DNA from: Acidovorax carolinensis
GTDB lineage: Bacteria; Pseudomonadota; Gammaproteobacteria; Burkholderiales; Burkholderiaceae_C
Reading direction: 5' to 3'
DNA length: 64,000 nt
NCBI RefSeq assembly: GCF_002157145.1
Contig: NZ_CP021361.1
Location: forward strand, 186,001 to 250,000
The translations under genes and the position numbers were made by a program. The notes beneath the pieces were generated by a model. That model was given only the letters and a program-made list of their open reading frames with translations, did no database searches and was not told the origin of the DNA. Shown piece by piece: positions 1-9,119 of this stretch. Position 1 is the stretch's first letter; the number at the start of each line of letters is the position of its first letter.

Positions 1-1
1 C

Positions 2-836
<835 letters not shown>

Positions 837-879
837 GCGCCGGCCAAGGCCCCGCTGCATTCCACAAAGAGAACATGCC

Positions 880-2317
880 ATGAAAAAACTGCTTGCCTCC
901 TTCGTTCTGGGACTGAGCCTGCTTTGCGCAGGATCGATGTCCCTGGCCCAGGCACCCGCCCCGGCCGAAACCACTACTGCCGCCCCGGCGGCCGATGCTG
1001 CTGCGCCCGCCGCTCCGTGGCTGCGCCGGCAGATGCAGCCCGGCGCCCGCCGCCGCGGCTGCCGAGGCCGCACCCGCGGCGCCAGCGCCCAAGCTCGACT
1101 CGGGCGACACCGCATGGATGCTGACTTCCACCATGCTCGTGATCCTGATGGTCATCCCGGGCCTGGCCCTGTTCTACGGCGGCCTGGCCCGCTCCAAGAA
1201 CATGCTGTCGGTGCTGGTGCAGGTGTTCGTGATCTTTGCGCTGATCACCGTGCTGTGGGCCATTTATGGGTACAGCCTGACCTTTGCCGGCGAGGGTCAG
1301 TTCTTTGGCGGCTTTGACAAGATCTTCCTCAAGGGCATAGCGCCAGACACGCTGTCGGGCCTGCTGCCGACCATTCCGGAGTACGTGTTCGTCGCCTTCC
1401 AGTCCACCTTTGCCGCCATCACCGTGGCGCTGATCGTGGGTTCGTTCGCCGAGCGCATCAAGTTTGCTGCCGTGCTGATCTTCGCCGTGCTGTGGTTCAC
1501 CTTCAGCTACATCCCGATGGCCCACATGGTGTGGGGCGGTGGTTTGCTGGGCAAGGACGGCGCGCTCGACTTTGCTGGCGGCACCGTGGTGCACATCAAT
1601 GCCGGTATCGCCGGCCTGGTGGGTGCCTTCATGGTGGGCAAGCGCATCGGCTTTGGCAAGGAAGCACTGACCCCGCACAGCCTGACGCTGACCATGGTGG
1701 GCGCCTCGCTGCTGTGGGTGGGCTGGTTCGGCTTCAACGCCGGCTCGGCCGGTGCTGCCAACGGTGTGGCCGGTCTGGCCTTCATCAACACCATTCTGGC
1801 CACGGGCGCTGCCACGCTGTCCTGGCTGGCCGGTGAAGCGTTGCACAAGGGCAAGGCCTCGATGCTGGGTGCTGCCTCGGGTGCGGTGGCCGGTCTGGTG
1901 GCGGTCACGCCGGCTGCCGGTTTCGTGGGCCCCATGGGTTCCATCGTGCTGGGCCTGATCGCTGGCGTGGTCTGCCTGTGGGGTGTGGGCGGCCTCAAGA
2001 AGATGCTGGGTGCCGACGATGCGTTCGATGTGTTTGGCGTGCACGGCGTGGGCGGCATCATCGGTGCCATCCTGACGGCGGTGTTTGCCTCGCAAAGCCT
2101 GGGCGGCACGGGTGGCCTGACCCCCGATACCTTCGCCATGGGTGCGCAGCTGTGGATCCAGGTCAAGAGCGTGCTGCTGACCATCGTGTGGTCGGGCGTG
2201 GTCTCCTTCATTGCCTACAAGGTCGCCGATCTGCTGGTGGGCCTGCGTGTCTCTGAAGAAGCCGAGCGCGAAGGTCTGGACATCACGTCACACGGCGAGA
2301 CGGCGTACAACCGCTGA
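880..2317 (+). CDS. amtB: Ammonium transporter AmtB (two apparent frameshifts)
   Basis: Inner-membrane ammonium channel with an N-terminal signal peptide (from MKKLLASFVLGLSLLCAGS), an Ala/Pro-rich linker, then eleven predicted membrane segments. The paired pore histidines lie in the VHINAGIAG and FGVHGVGG motifs. The start at 880 gives the signal peptide, but that frame is lost in the linker. Restoring one C at 1015-1016 and one C at 1039-1041 joins it to the long downstream frame and gives 479 residues with a smooth Ala/Pro linker, the usual size. GlnK encoded just upstream would block this pore when nitrogen is plentiful. The two deletions look like base-calling errors; if real, the product would lack its signal and initiation region. 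Confidence 0.9.
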
Positions 2318-2388
2318 TCGCCCCGCGCTGCGGCGTCTGGTGGCACCGCAGCGCACTGAAATTTCGGTGAGTGTCTCTTCAAGGTTTT

Positions 2389-2415
2389 GGCCCGCCCTTC
2401 TGGCGGGCCTTTTTT
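2389..2415 (+). terminator. Rho-independent terminator after amtB
   Basis: An 8-bp perfect stem (GGCCCGCC / GGCGGGCC) with a 5-base loop is followed directly by six T residues. It lies about 70 bases after the amtB stop and closes the porin-glnK-amtB unit. Confidence 0.88.
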
Positions 2416-2530
2416 GTGGGGTGAAACAGCAGCTTGCCGCACGACCAGTCGCTGCGCCAGTGGAATGCACGGCCGCTGTTCAAAAAATTCATGCGGCCCA
2501 CCCGGCATGCCCTGGTTGCGGGCCGCTACC

Positions 2531-3655
2531 ATGCAGACCATGGAATTCGCCCTGCGCCAGATTGTTGACCGTGTCCACGCCGCCGCCGCCGCGCAAACGC
2601 CGCTGCGCATCCGTGGCGGGGGCACCAAGGACTTTCATGGTCTGGCGTTGCGCGGCGAGCTGCTCGACACCCGCGCGCTCACCGGCATCGTGAGCTATGA
2701 ACCCAGCGAGCTGGTGGTCACGGTGCGTGCCGGCACGCCACTGGCCGAGCTGGAGGCCGTGCTGGCCGAGCAAGGCCAGTGCCTGCCGTTCGAGCCGCCC
2801 CATTTCGGCCCGGGCGCCACGGTGGGCGGCATGGTGGCCGCGGGCCTGAGCGGCCCCGCCCGCGCCAGCGTGGGCGCGGTGCGCGACTACCTGCTGGGGG
2901 TGGTGCTGCTCAACGGCCGTGCCGAGCTGCTCACGTTCGGCGGCCAGGTCATGAAAAACGTCGCGGGCTACGATGTCTCGCGCCTCATGGCGGGCGCCTG
3001 GGGCACGCTGGGCCTGCTCACCGAGGTCAGCCTCAAGGTGCTGCCCGTGGCACCCGGCGAGGCCACGCTGCGCTTTGAATGCAGCCAGGCCGATGCCCTG
3101 CGCCGGCTGCACGCCTGGGGTGGCCAGCCCCTGCCGCTTAACGCCAGCTGCTGGGTGGAAGACGCGGGCGTGGGTCAGCTTTACGTGCGCCTGCGCGGCG
3201 CCGTGGCAGCGGTCGATGCGGCCTGCCGTAGCATGGGCGGCACGCGGCTTGATAACGCCACCGTGGCGCCCGACTGGCTGGCCTGCCGGGATCAGACCCT
3301 GCCCTGGTTCGCCGCCCGCCGGGCGCGCCCCGGGCAGGCGCTGTGGCGCCTGTCGCTGCCCGCCACCGCGCCGGTGCTGGCTCTGCCTGCGGGTGGTGCA
3401 TCGCCGCTGATCGAATGGCATGGCGCCCTGCGCTGGGTGCAGGCGCCGCTGGAGCAGGGCGATGCACTGCGCGAAGCGGCCCGGGCGGTGGGTGGAAGTG
3501 CTTCTTTATTCATAGCTGATGGCGCTGATGGATCAACCGCTACAGGCCAAATTGGCCTGAAATCTGTGGCCTTGGCGCAGATCCATGCGCGCCTCAAGCA
3601 CGCCTTTGATCCGGCTGGCATTTTCAATCCCGGCCGCCTGGCGCCGCAGTGGTGA
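2531..3655 (+). CDS. glcE: Glycolate oxidase FAD-binding subunit GlcE
   Basis: 374-residue member of the FAD-linked oxidase family. It has the phosphate-binding RIRGGGTK segment near residue 30, the PHFGPGATVGGMVAAG segment near residue 90, and a family C-terminus ending FDPAGIFNPGRL. GlcD, GlcE and GlcF together oxidise glycolate to glyoxylate and pass electrons to the respiratory chain. The ATG at 2531 is chosen because the residues before it do not resemble the family and the preceding terminator would otherwise lie inside the gene. glcD is not visible in the 2.5 kb upstream. Bases 3503-3560, near the 3' end, match the dispersed TAGCT...GCGCTT repeat seen elsewhere only at gene ends, so the encoded stretch around residues 325-343 may be repeat-derived. 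Confidence 0.9.
   Translation: MQTMEFALRQIVDRVHAAAAAQTPLRIRGGGTKDFHGLALRGELLDTRALTGIVSYEPSELVVTVRAGTPLAELEAVLAEQGQCLPFEPPHFGPGATVGGMVAAGLSGPARASVGAVRDYLLGVVLLNGRAELLTFGGQVMKNVAGYDVSRLMAGAWGTLGLLTEVSLKVLPVAPGEATLRFECSQADALRRLHAWGGQPLPLNASCWVEDAGVGQLYVRLRGAVAAVDAACRSMGGTRLDNATVAPDWLACRDQTLPWFAARRARPGQALWRLSLPATAPVLALPAGGASPLIEWHGALRWVQAPLEQGDALREAARAVGGSASLFIADGADGSTATGQIGLKSVALAQIHARLKHAFDPAGIFNPGRLAPQW
3503..3560 (+). repeat. Copy A of the dispersed TAGCT...GCGCTT repeat (inside glcE)
   Basis: Contains ATAGCTGATGGCGCTGATGG followed by an ACCGCTACAGGCC-like right half and a short GGCCAAATTGGCC palindrome. The core matches the copies at 11481, 15275, 31341, 33685 and 54190. It is the only copy wholly inside a reading frame, and the frame stays open through it. 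Confidence 0.6.
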
Positions 3656-3725
3656 GGGGCGCGCCCATGGCTGCCACCGCCGTACGGCATCGGAAACCAT
3701 GCCTTGACGGCGGCGGAATCTGACC

Positions 3726-4510
3726 ATGCGGCGCCTGCGGCATCTCACCGGCCACCACCGCACCGGCACCAGCAACCGTGTGCTGGGGCTGTTGCTGGCC
3801 TTCAATGCCGGGGCGGTGAACGCGGGCGGTTTTCTGGTGGTGCACCTGTACACCTCGCACATGACGGGCTTTCTGTCGATGCTGGCCGACAACCTCGTGC
3901 TGGGCAACATGGTGCTGGTGCTCAGCGCCCTGGGGGCCCTGCTGGCCTTCATCAGCGGGGCGGCCACCACGGCGGTCATGGTGAACTGGGCGCTGCAGCG
4001 CAAACTGCACAGCAGCTATGCGCTGCCGCTTCTGCTGGAGGCAGGGCTCATGCTGGTGTTCGGGCTGGTGGGCGCCATCACGCTCGACTGGCGCACGCCT
4101 TTTTCCGTGCCCATGACGGTGCTGCTGCTGTCCTTCATCATGGGGCTGCAGAACGCCACCGTGACCAAGATGTCCTCGTCGCAGATCCGCACCACGCACA
4201 TGACGGGCGTGGTGACCGACCTCGGTATCGAGCTGGGCAAGATGCTGTACTGGAACCGCACCGGCATCGCGGTGGAGAACCAGGTGCGCGCCAACCACGC
4301 ACGGCTGCGCCTGTTTGCGGGTCTGGTGGCGATGTTTCTTGTCGGTGGCATCGCCGGGGCGGCTGGCTTCAAGCATGTGGGCTTTGTGTTTGTGGTGCCG
4401 CTGGCGCTGGTGCTGCTGGCCCTGTCGCTGCCCCCGCTGTGGGCCGATCGGGCGCGCCTGCGCCGTCCCCTGCGCAAGGCCGGGCCCGCCCAGCTGCCGC
4501 CCGCCCCTGA
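3726..4510 (+). CDS. DUF1275 (YoaK-like) membrane protein, probable 3' frameshift
   Basis: Hydrophobic inner-membrane protein with about six to seven predicted segments. The N-terminal FNAGAVNAGGF and HMTGFLSML and the later MGLQNA...RTTHMTG signatures identify the DUF1275/YoaK family, whose function is unknown. As written, the frame runs 228 bases into glcF, which is implausible. Adding one C to the CCCC run at 4504-4507 creates a TGA at 4508-4510, ends the protein at 261 residues and removes the overlap. It sits between glcE and glcF on the same strand, so it is probably co-transcribed with them; a role in glycolate or glyoxylate movement is only a guess. Confidence 0.78.
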
Positions 4511-4543
4511 ACCTTTCTTGCTGATCCATCCAGGCTGCACCCC

Positions 4544-5797
4544 ATGCAAACCCAACTCGCCCCTGAATACCGCGCACGCACCGACGGACCGGAGGCCGAA
4601 GCCATCCTGCGCAAATGCGTGCACTGCGGTTTCTGCACGGCCACCTGTCCCACCTACCAGTTGCTGGGCGACGAGCTCGACGGCCCGCGCGGCCGCATTT
4701 ACCTCATCAAGCAGGTGCTCGAAGGCGAGGCCCCCACGCGCAAGACGCAGATGCACCTGGACCGGTGCCTGACCTGCCGCAACTGCGAAAGCACCTGCCC
4801 CAGCGGCGTGCAATACGGCCACCTGGTCGATATCGGCCGCAAGATCGTCGATGAAAAAGTGCCCCGCCCCTTGGGCGAAAAGGCCCTGCGCTGGGCGCTG
4901 AAGGAAGGTCTGCCCTCGCCCCTGTTCGCTCCCGCCATGAAGGTGGGCCAGGTGGTGCGCGGCCTGCTGCCCAAGGCCCTCCAGGCCAAGGTGCCCGCGC
5001 CGCAGCCGGCGGGGGCCTGGCCCACCCGCGAACATGCGCGCAAGGTGCTCATGCTGGCCGGTTGCGTGCAGCCGGCCATGATGCCCAACATCAACACCGC
5101 CACCGCCCGCGTGCTGGACGCGGCGGGCATCCAGACCGTGATCGCGCCCCAGGCCGGTTGCTGCGGGGCCGTCAAGTTCCACCTCAACGACCAGGAGGGC
5201 GGCAAGGCCGAGATGCGCGCCAATATCGACGCCTGGTGGCCGCTGGTGGCGGCGGGCGGTGTGGAATCCATTGTCATGAATGCCTCGGGCTGCGGCGTCA
5301 CGGTCAAGGAATATGGCCACATCCTCAAGGACGACCCGCACTATGCCGACAAGGCCGAGCGCATCAGCGCCCTCACGCGCGACCTGTCGGAGCTGCTGCC
5401 CGCCCTGCTGCCCGAGCTGGCGCAAAAAATGGCGGGCCGGGTCCAGCGCCCCGACATGCTGTTCGCCTACCACCCGCCTTGCACCCTGCAGCATGGCCAG
5501 CAACTGCGCGGTGGGGTAGAGACACACCTGAACCAGCTGGGCTTCAAGCTGCGCGTGGCCCGGAACGAATCCCATCTGTGCTGCGGCTCGGCGGGCACGT
5601 ATTCGGTGCTCCAGCCTGACCTGTCCTACCAGCTGCGCGACCGCAAGCTCGGTGTGCTGGGCGAGGCCTTTGGCGAGCAGGCGCCCGACGTGATCCTGTC
5701 GGCCAACATCGGCTGCATCACGCACCTGCAAAGCGGCACGTCCACGCCGGTGCGGCACTGGGTGGAAGTGCTGGATGAGGCGCTGCGCGCGTCGTGA
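4544..5797 (+). CDS. glcF: Glycolate oxidase iron-sulfur subunit GlcF
   Basis: 417-residue iron-sulfur subunit that carries electrons from the GlcD/GlcE flavins. Two 4Fe-4S binding motifs occupy the N-terminal quarter: CVHCGFCTATCP at residues 25-36 and CLTCRNCESTCP near residues 75-86. The C-terminal half has two cysteine-rich CCG domains (QAGCCGAVKFH near 205 and CCGSAGTYS near 347), as in heterodisulfide-reductase-like subunits. The length is normal for GlcF. The ATG at 4544 follows the probable end of the DUF1275 gene by 33 bases. With glcE upstream, the order is glcE, DUF1275, glcF. Confidence 0.93.
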   Translation: MQTQLAPEYRARTDGPEAEAILRKCVHCGFCTATCPTYQLLGDELDGPRGRIYLIKQVLEGEAPTRKTQMHLDRCLTCRNCESTCPSGVQYGHLVDIGRKIVDEKVPRPLGEKALRWALKEGLPSPLFAPAMKVGQVVRGLLPKALQAKVPAPQPAGAWPTREHARKVLMLAGCVQPAMMPNINTATARVLDAAGIQTVIAPQAGCCGAVKFHLNDQEGGKAEMRANIDAWWPLVAAGGVESIVMNASGCGVTVKEYGHILKDDPHYADKAERISALTRDLSELLPALLPELAQKMAGRVQRPDMLFAYHPPCTLQHGQQLRGGVETHLNQLGFKLRVARNESHLCCGSAGTYSVLQPDLSYQLRDRKLGVLGEAFGEQAPDVILSANIGCITHLQSGTSTPVRHWVEVLDEALRAS

Positions 5798-5901
5798 CAT
5801 CCTGTTTTGGTCTTTTCCCGTGCTGCCAGGGTGGGTGATCCGGGCGCCGCTGGACATGTCCGAGCGACAGGCGAAGACAATGGCCGCGGAGGTGAAATTC
5901 C

Positions 5902-6576
5902 ATGCATGCTGCGACGGAACAACTGGTTCGTATCCCCGTGGACAGTGGCCATATCGAGTGCGCACTGGAGTGCCCGGCCGGTAGCCAGGGCCTGGTGCTG
6001 TTTGCCCACGGCAGTGGCAGCAGCCGGCACAGCCCACGCAACAACTTTGTGGCGCGGGTGTTGCGGGAACGCGGCTTGGCAACCTTGCTGGTCGATCTGC
6101 TCACGCCCGAGGAAGACCGTGCCTACGCCACGCGGTTTGACATTCCTCTGCTAACCCAGCGCCTGCTGGATGTGACCGATTGGGCCCGGCGCCAGCCCGC
6201 CACGGCGTTGCTGCCCGTGGGTTATTTTGGCGCGAGCACCGGGGCTGCGGCGGCATTGAGTGCCGCTGCCGCGCTGGGCGACGGCATCGGGGCGGTGGTC
6301 TCCCGCGGCGGTCGCCCGGATCTGGCGCCTGCCCGGGATCTTGCCCGGGTGCAATGCCCGACCTTGCTGCTGGTGGGCGCGTGCGACGAAGAGGTGCTGG
6401 CCCTGAACCGGCGCGCTGCCGCGCACATGCCGGGGCCCACAACGCTGACCATCGTTCCCCATGCCACCCATCTCTTTGAAGAACCCGGGACGCTGGAGGC
6501 CGTTGCCCGCCTGGCCGCCGACTGGTTCGCGCAGCATCTGCGGACACGCGCGGCCCCGGCGTCAAGTGGCGAGTAG
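5902..6576 (+). CDS. Dienelactone-hydrolase-like alpha/beta hydrolase
   Basis: 224-residue single-domain alpha/beta hydrolase. An oxyanion segment LFAHGSGSS lies near residue 35, the nucleophile elbow GASTG gives the catalytic serine near residue 112, an aspartate sits in VGACDEE, and the histidine is in ATHLFEEPG near residue 194. The substrate is unknown. GGAGGTG at 5888-5894 supports the ATG at 5902; a second ATG lies 4 bases on, out of frame. The gene converges on and overlaps by 15 bases a phosphoribosyltransferase gene. In other bacteria this hydrolase family is found next to, or fused with, phosphoribosyltransferases of this type, so the two probably act together. Confidence 0.8.
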   Translation: MHAATEQLVRIPVDSGHIECALECPAGSQGLVLFAHGSGSSRHSPRNNFVARVLRERGLATLLVDLLTPEEDRAYATRFDIPLLTQRLLDVTDWARRQPATALLPVGYFGASTGAAAALSAAAALGDGIGAVVSRGGRPDLAPARDLARVQCPTLLLVGACDEEVLALNRRAAAHMPGPTTLTIVPHATHLFEEPGTLEAVARLAADWFAQHLRTRAAPASSGE

Positions 6577-7182
6577 CGCGATCACATCCTCGTCGTCCAC
6601 CTGCGGAAAGTGGCGGTAAAACTGCCCCACCGCCCGGAAATTTTCTGGCGCCAGCAGGCACACCACCTCGTCGGCCATGGGCCGGATTTTCTCCAGGGCC
6701 TCGGGTGAGGCAACGGGTATCGCGCAGACCAGCTTGCCGGGTTGGCGCTGGCGCAGGCTGTGCAGCGCGGAAATCATGGTGGCCCCTGTGGCCAGGCCGT
6801 CGTCCACCACGATGACGACGCGGCCGTGCGGGTCGATCGGTGCGCGGATCGGCGTGTATTGCACCCGGCGCGAGTGGATCGTGGCCATCTGTTTCTGCTT
6901 TTCCTCGGCAATGTAATCCTGGTCGGCGCCCAGCGCAGCCGCGTAGGGTGCGATGTAGGTCCAGCCGTTCTCCGTCACGGAGCCAATGGCCACTTCCGGC
7001 TCAAAGGGGGCGCGCAGCTTGCGCACCAGCACCACGTCGAAATCGCCGCCGAGTTGCCGCGCAACGATCTTGCCGATGGGCACGGCACCACGCGGTATGG
7101 CCAACACCAGGGGGCGCTGGGTGTTGTAGGCCTTCAGGCGGTCGGCCAACTGATGGGCAGCGTCGTCGCGGTCTTTGAACAT
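6562..7182 (-). CDS. Phosphoribosyltransferase family protein
   Basis: 206-residue type I phosphoribosyltransferase fold. The PRPP-binding loop is VVIVVDDGLATGATM near residues 122-136, and an N-terminal AIPRGAVPIG segment resembles stand-alone PRTases linked to dienelactone-hydrolase-like proteins. It is not a clear match to a purine or pyrimidine salvage enzyme, so the acceptor base is left open. It starts four bases after the stop of the other PRTase gene on the same strand, so the two are almost certainly co-transcribed. Its 3' end overlaps the convergent hydrolase gene. Confidence 0.8.
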   Translation of the reverse strand: MFKDRDDAAHQLADRLKAYNTQRPLVLAIPRGAVPIGKIVARQLGGDFDVVLVRKLRAPFEPEVAIGSVTENGWTYIAPYAAALGADQDYIAEEKQKQMATIHSRRVQYTPIRAPIDPHGRVVIVVDDGLATGATMISALHSLRQRQPGKLVCAIPVASPEALEKIRPMADEVVCLLAPENFRAVGQFYRHFPQVDDEDVIALLAT

Positions 7183-7186
7183 GGGG

Positions 7187-7768
7187 TCACCTTGGGTGGG
7201 GGCCGTTTTCGCGGTCGGGCTGGACGAGTTCTATCCTGAAATCGGGCTCATAGGGCGGCACATGGCATTCGATGATGTCCGGCGGGGCCACGCCAAGGCA
7301 GGCGCCCACCACATCGGCATGGACGGGCAGGCAAGTGGTGTCGCGGTTTACCAGGCAGGCCACCCGGATGGCCGCAGGTTGCTTGCGTGCCAGATATTCC
7401 ACCACCTTCAGCAGGGAATGGCCGGTGTACAGCACGTCGTCCACGACCAGCACCGTGTAGCCGCGCAAATCCAGCGCGGCGTGCTGCGCCTGCTCGGTCA
7501 GCTGGGTTTGCGGATGGAGCAGCGTCAGGTCGTCCGCGTAGCGCTTGACCTGCAGATCCAGCCGCAAGGGCTGGGGCAGCCCATACAGCTCCATCAGCCG
7601 CGTGGTCAGGCGATCCGCCAGGGGTGCACCTCGGCGCAGCACGCCAATCACGGCCACCTGGCTGGCCCCATGGAGCAGGCCGTTGGCCTGCCGTGCCATC
7701 GCGTCGATAACGCCTATCAACTCCTGCGTGTCGTACAGGACGGTTCGTGCGCCAGCGGGAGCGGTCAT
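7187..7768 (-). CDS. PyrR/hypoxanthine-type phosphoribosyltransferase
   Basis: 193-residue phosphoribosyltransferase. VLVVDDVLYTGHSL near residues 109-122 is the PRPP loop, and the IGVLRRGAPLADRL segment before it is typical of the PyrR/uracil-PRTase group. PyrR-type proteins use uracil and PRPP and, in Gram-positives, also bind pyr mRNA; no pyr leader RNA is visible here and pyrE is 50 kb away, so an RNA role is not supported. The ATG at 7768 is chosen because family similarity begins there, and it overlaps the stop of a 51-codon upstream frame (ATGA). The next PRTase follows immediately. Confidence 0.78.
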   Translation of the reverse strand: MTAPAGARTVLYDTQELIGVIDAMARQANGLLHGASQVAVIGVLRRGAPLADRLTTRLMELYGLPQPLRLDLQVKRYADDLTLLHPQTQLTEQAQHAALDLRGYTVLVVDDVLYTGHSLLKVVEYLARKQPAAIRVACLVNRDTTCLPVHADVVGACLGVAPPDIIECHVPPYEPDFRIELVQPDRENGPHPR

Positions 7769-7920
7769 GGGGCCCGCCGCATGAGGGCACCGTCGATCGC
7801 GATCCTGGATCTGCCCGGCGAGGGCCCCACGCCGCCATGCCGGGGCCTGGCGCAAGAGCCCGGTGCAAGCCCGATGGACCTGCTTTCCAGCAGGGTGTTG
7901 CGGGAGCTTCGTGAAGTCAT
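7765..7920 (-). CDS. Possible 51-residue leader ORF coupled to the PRTase gene
   Basis: A short frame begins at an ATG (7918-7920) preceded by a strong GAGGAG ribosome binding site. It ends with a TGA that overlaps the ATG of the PyrR-like gene. The product is basic, Arg/Ser/Gly-rich and unlike any family I recognise. The ribosome site and ATGA overlap suggest translational coupling rather than a functional protein. It could also be the front of a frame-damaged gene, given the single-base deletions elsewhere. Confidence 0.35.
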   Translation of the reverse strand: MTSRSSRNTLLESRSIGLAPGSCARPRHGGVGPSPGRSRIAIDGALMRRAP

Positions 7921-8095
7921 GGTGCTTCTCCTCGGGGAACGAGATCGAACACGCTCAGGGACACACCCACTTTATGAGGCACCGTCACGGGCGTCAATCC
8001 CGGCGTGCTTCAGTTTGCACCGCTGCACCGGTTCCTGTACTGTCTGCATTGTGGTCGGGGAACCTTTGGCCTTGCGCCACGTACAGGAGATTTTC

Positions 8096-8302
8096 ATGAC
8101 GATCCATCAGAACCCGCGCGACAAGCAGCCGCCCCATACGGGCAAAGTCGAGAACGACACCAACAAGCTGGGCGAGCAAGACCCCACCCAGATCAACCAG
8201 GGCCAGCGCACGCCCGAAAGCCGCAGTGACCGCGAGTCGCATGTGGGCGGCAGCAATCAGTCGCAATCGCGGCGAGGGCAGGCTGGGAGTAACAACCGCT
8301 AG
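8096..8302 (+). CDS. Small hydrophilic hypothetical protein
   Basis: 68 residues, very rich in Gln, Asn, Ser, Arg, Asp and Pro, with no hydrophobic core, membrane segment or cysteine, so probably intrinsically disordered. CAGGAGA 7 bases before the ATG supports the start. The composition resembles small stress-associated hydrophilic proteins, but no family signature is visible. A GGAAC-N16-CGTA arrangement upstream (about 8059-8083) recalls ECF-type promoters; that is a weak observation. The 327 bases between this gene and the divergent PRTase hold only the possible leader ORF. Confidence 0.6.
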   Translation: MTIHQNPRDKQPPHTGKVENDTNKLGEQDPTQINQGQRTPESRSDRESHVGGSNQSQSRRGQAGSNNR

Positions 8303-8435
8303 TGAAGTAGTGACCAACGCCGGTATGCGGCTTGGGGTGGGCGGCCTGGACAAGGCACTCTTGCCTGGGCAGTGCGGGTGTTGCCGCCGTTGATCGGCCG
8401 TTACGATGATGTCCCAACACTTTGGCGGAGCAGTT

Positions 8436-9038
8436 ATGCGATTTGAGGGGACGTTGACGAAGTGGAACGATGAGCGTGGCTTCGGCTTTATCACGCCTAT
8501 CCCGGCAGGGCAAGAAATCTTTGTGCATGTTTCGGCGTTTGCGCGCGACGGGCAGCGGCCGCAGTTGCAGGAAGCATTGAGTTTCGAGATAACCCTGAAC
8601 AAGGATGGCAAGAAGCAGGCCGTAGCGGTTCATCGCGACCGACCAGTACCCTCCGCGTCTGTTGCGCGGGAGCGGCGGCGCCCCGAAACATCGGAAGAGC
8701 CCCGGGCGCTGTCATCACGCATCGTGGTGTTCCTCATCGCCTTTGTGCTGCTGGCCGCCGCATACTGGCAATACGACCGGCGCAGCCAGCGGGCCATGGC
8801 CGTTAAGGCGGAAGCTGCGGCGCAGGCGCTGGACCAGCCGACGCCCGCACCGTCCGCCACAGCGCAACCCCTGGCGTCGTCGCCGTTTCGGTGCGATGGC
8901 CGCCAGCATTGCTCGCAGATGACTTCCTGTTCCGAAGCCAAGTTTTTTCTTCAAAGCTGTCCGGGCGTGAAGATGGATGGCAACGGCGATGGCGTTCCCT
9001 GCGAGCAGCAATGGTGCACCCATCCCCTGGCAAAGTAG
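8436..9038 (+). CDS. Cold-shock domain / transmembrane / Excalibur fusion protein
   Basis: 200-residue protein in three parts. Residues 3-65 form a cold-shock domain with the RNP1-like ERGFGFITP and RNP2-like EIFVHVSAF motifs. One membrane helix lies at about 94-112. Residues 151-194 form a cysteine-rich Excalibur module with the calcium-loop-like DGNGDGVPCE. The expected topology puts the nucleic-acid-binding part in the cytoplasm and the Excalibur part in the periplasm. GGCGGAG five bases before 8436 favours this ATG over the one at 8406. Function unknown; it may link membrane state to RNA binding. Confidence 0.75.
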   Translation: MRFEGTLTKWNDERGFGFITPIPAGQEIFVHVSAFARDGQRPQLQEALSFEITLNKDGKKQAVAVHRDRPVPSASVARERRRPETSEEPRALSSRIVVFLIAFVLLAAAYWQYDRRSQRAMAVKAEAAAQALDQPTPAPSATAQPLASSPFRCDGRQHCSQMTSCSEAKFFLQSCPGVKMDGNGDGVPCEQQWCTHPLAK

Positions 9039-9119
9039 GAGGCTGAAGGGGCTGCTTGGCGCCTGTCGGCGCAAGGCTGGCATGATCGAGGGTTTTGTTG
9101 CCCTCCGATCCGCTACGCC

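Noticed and set aside
4016..6082. 688-codon open frame on the minus strand across DUF1275 and glcF
   Set aside because: It is antisense to two genes with clear motifs, has no family features, and long shadow frames are expected in DNA this GC-rich.
7187..7768. PyrR-type mRNA attenuation of pyr genes
   Set aside because: No pyr leader hairpin set is near pyrE or this gene, and RNA-binding PyrR is mainly a Gram-positive trait.
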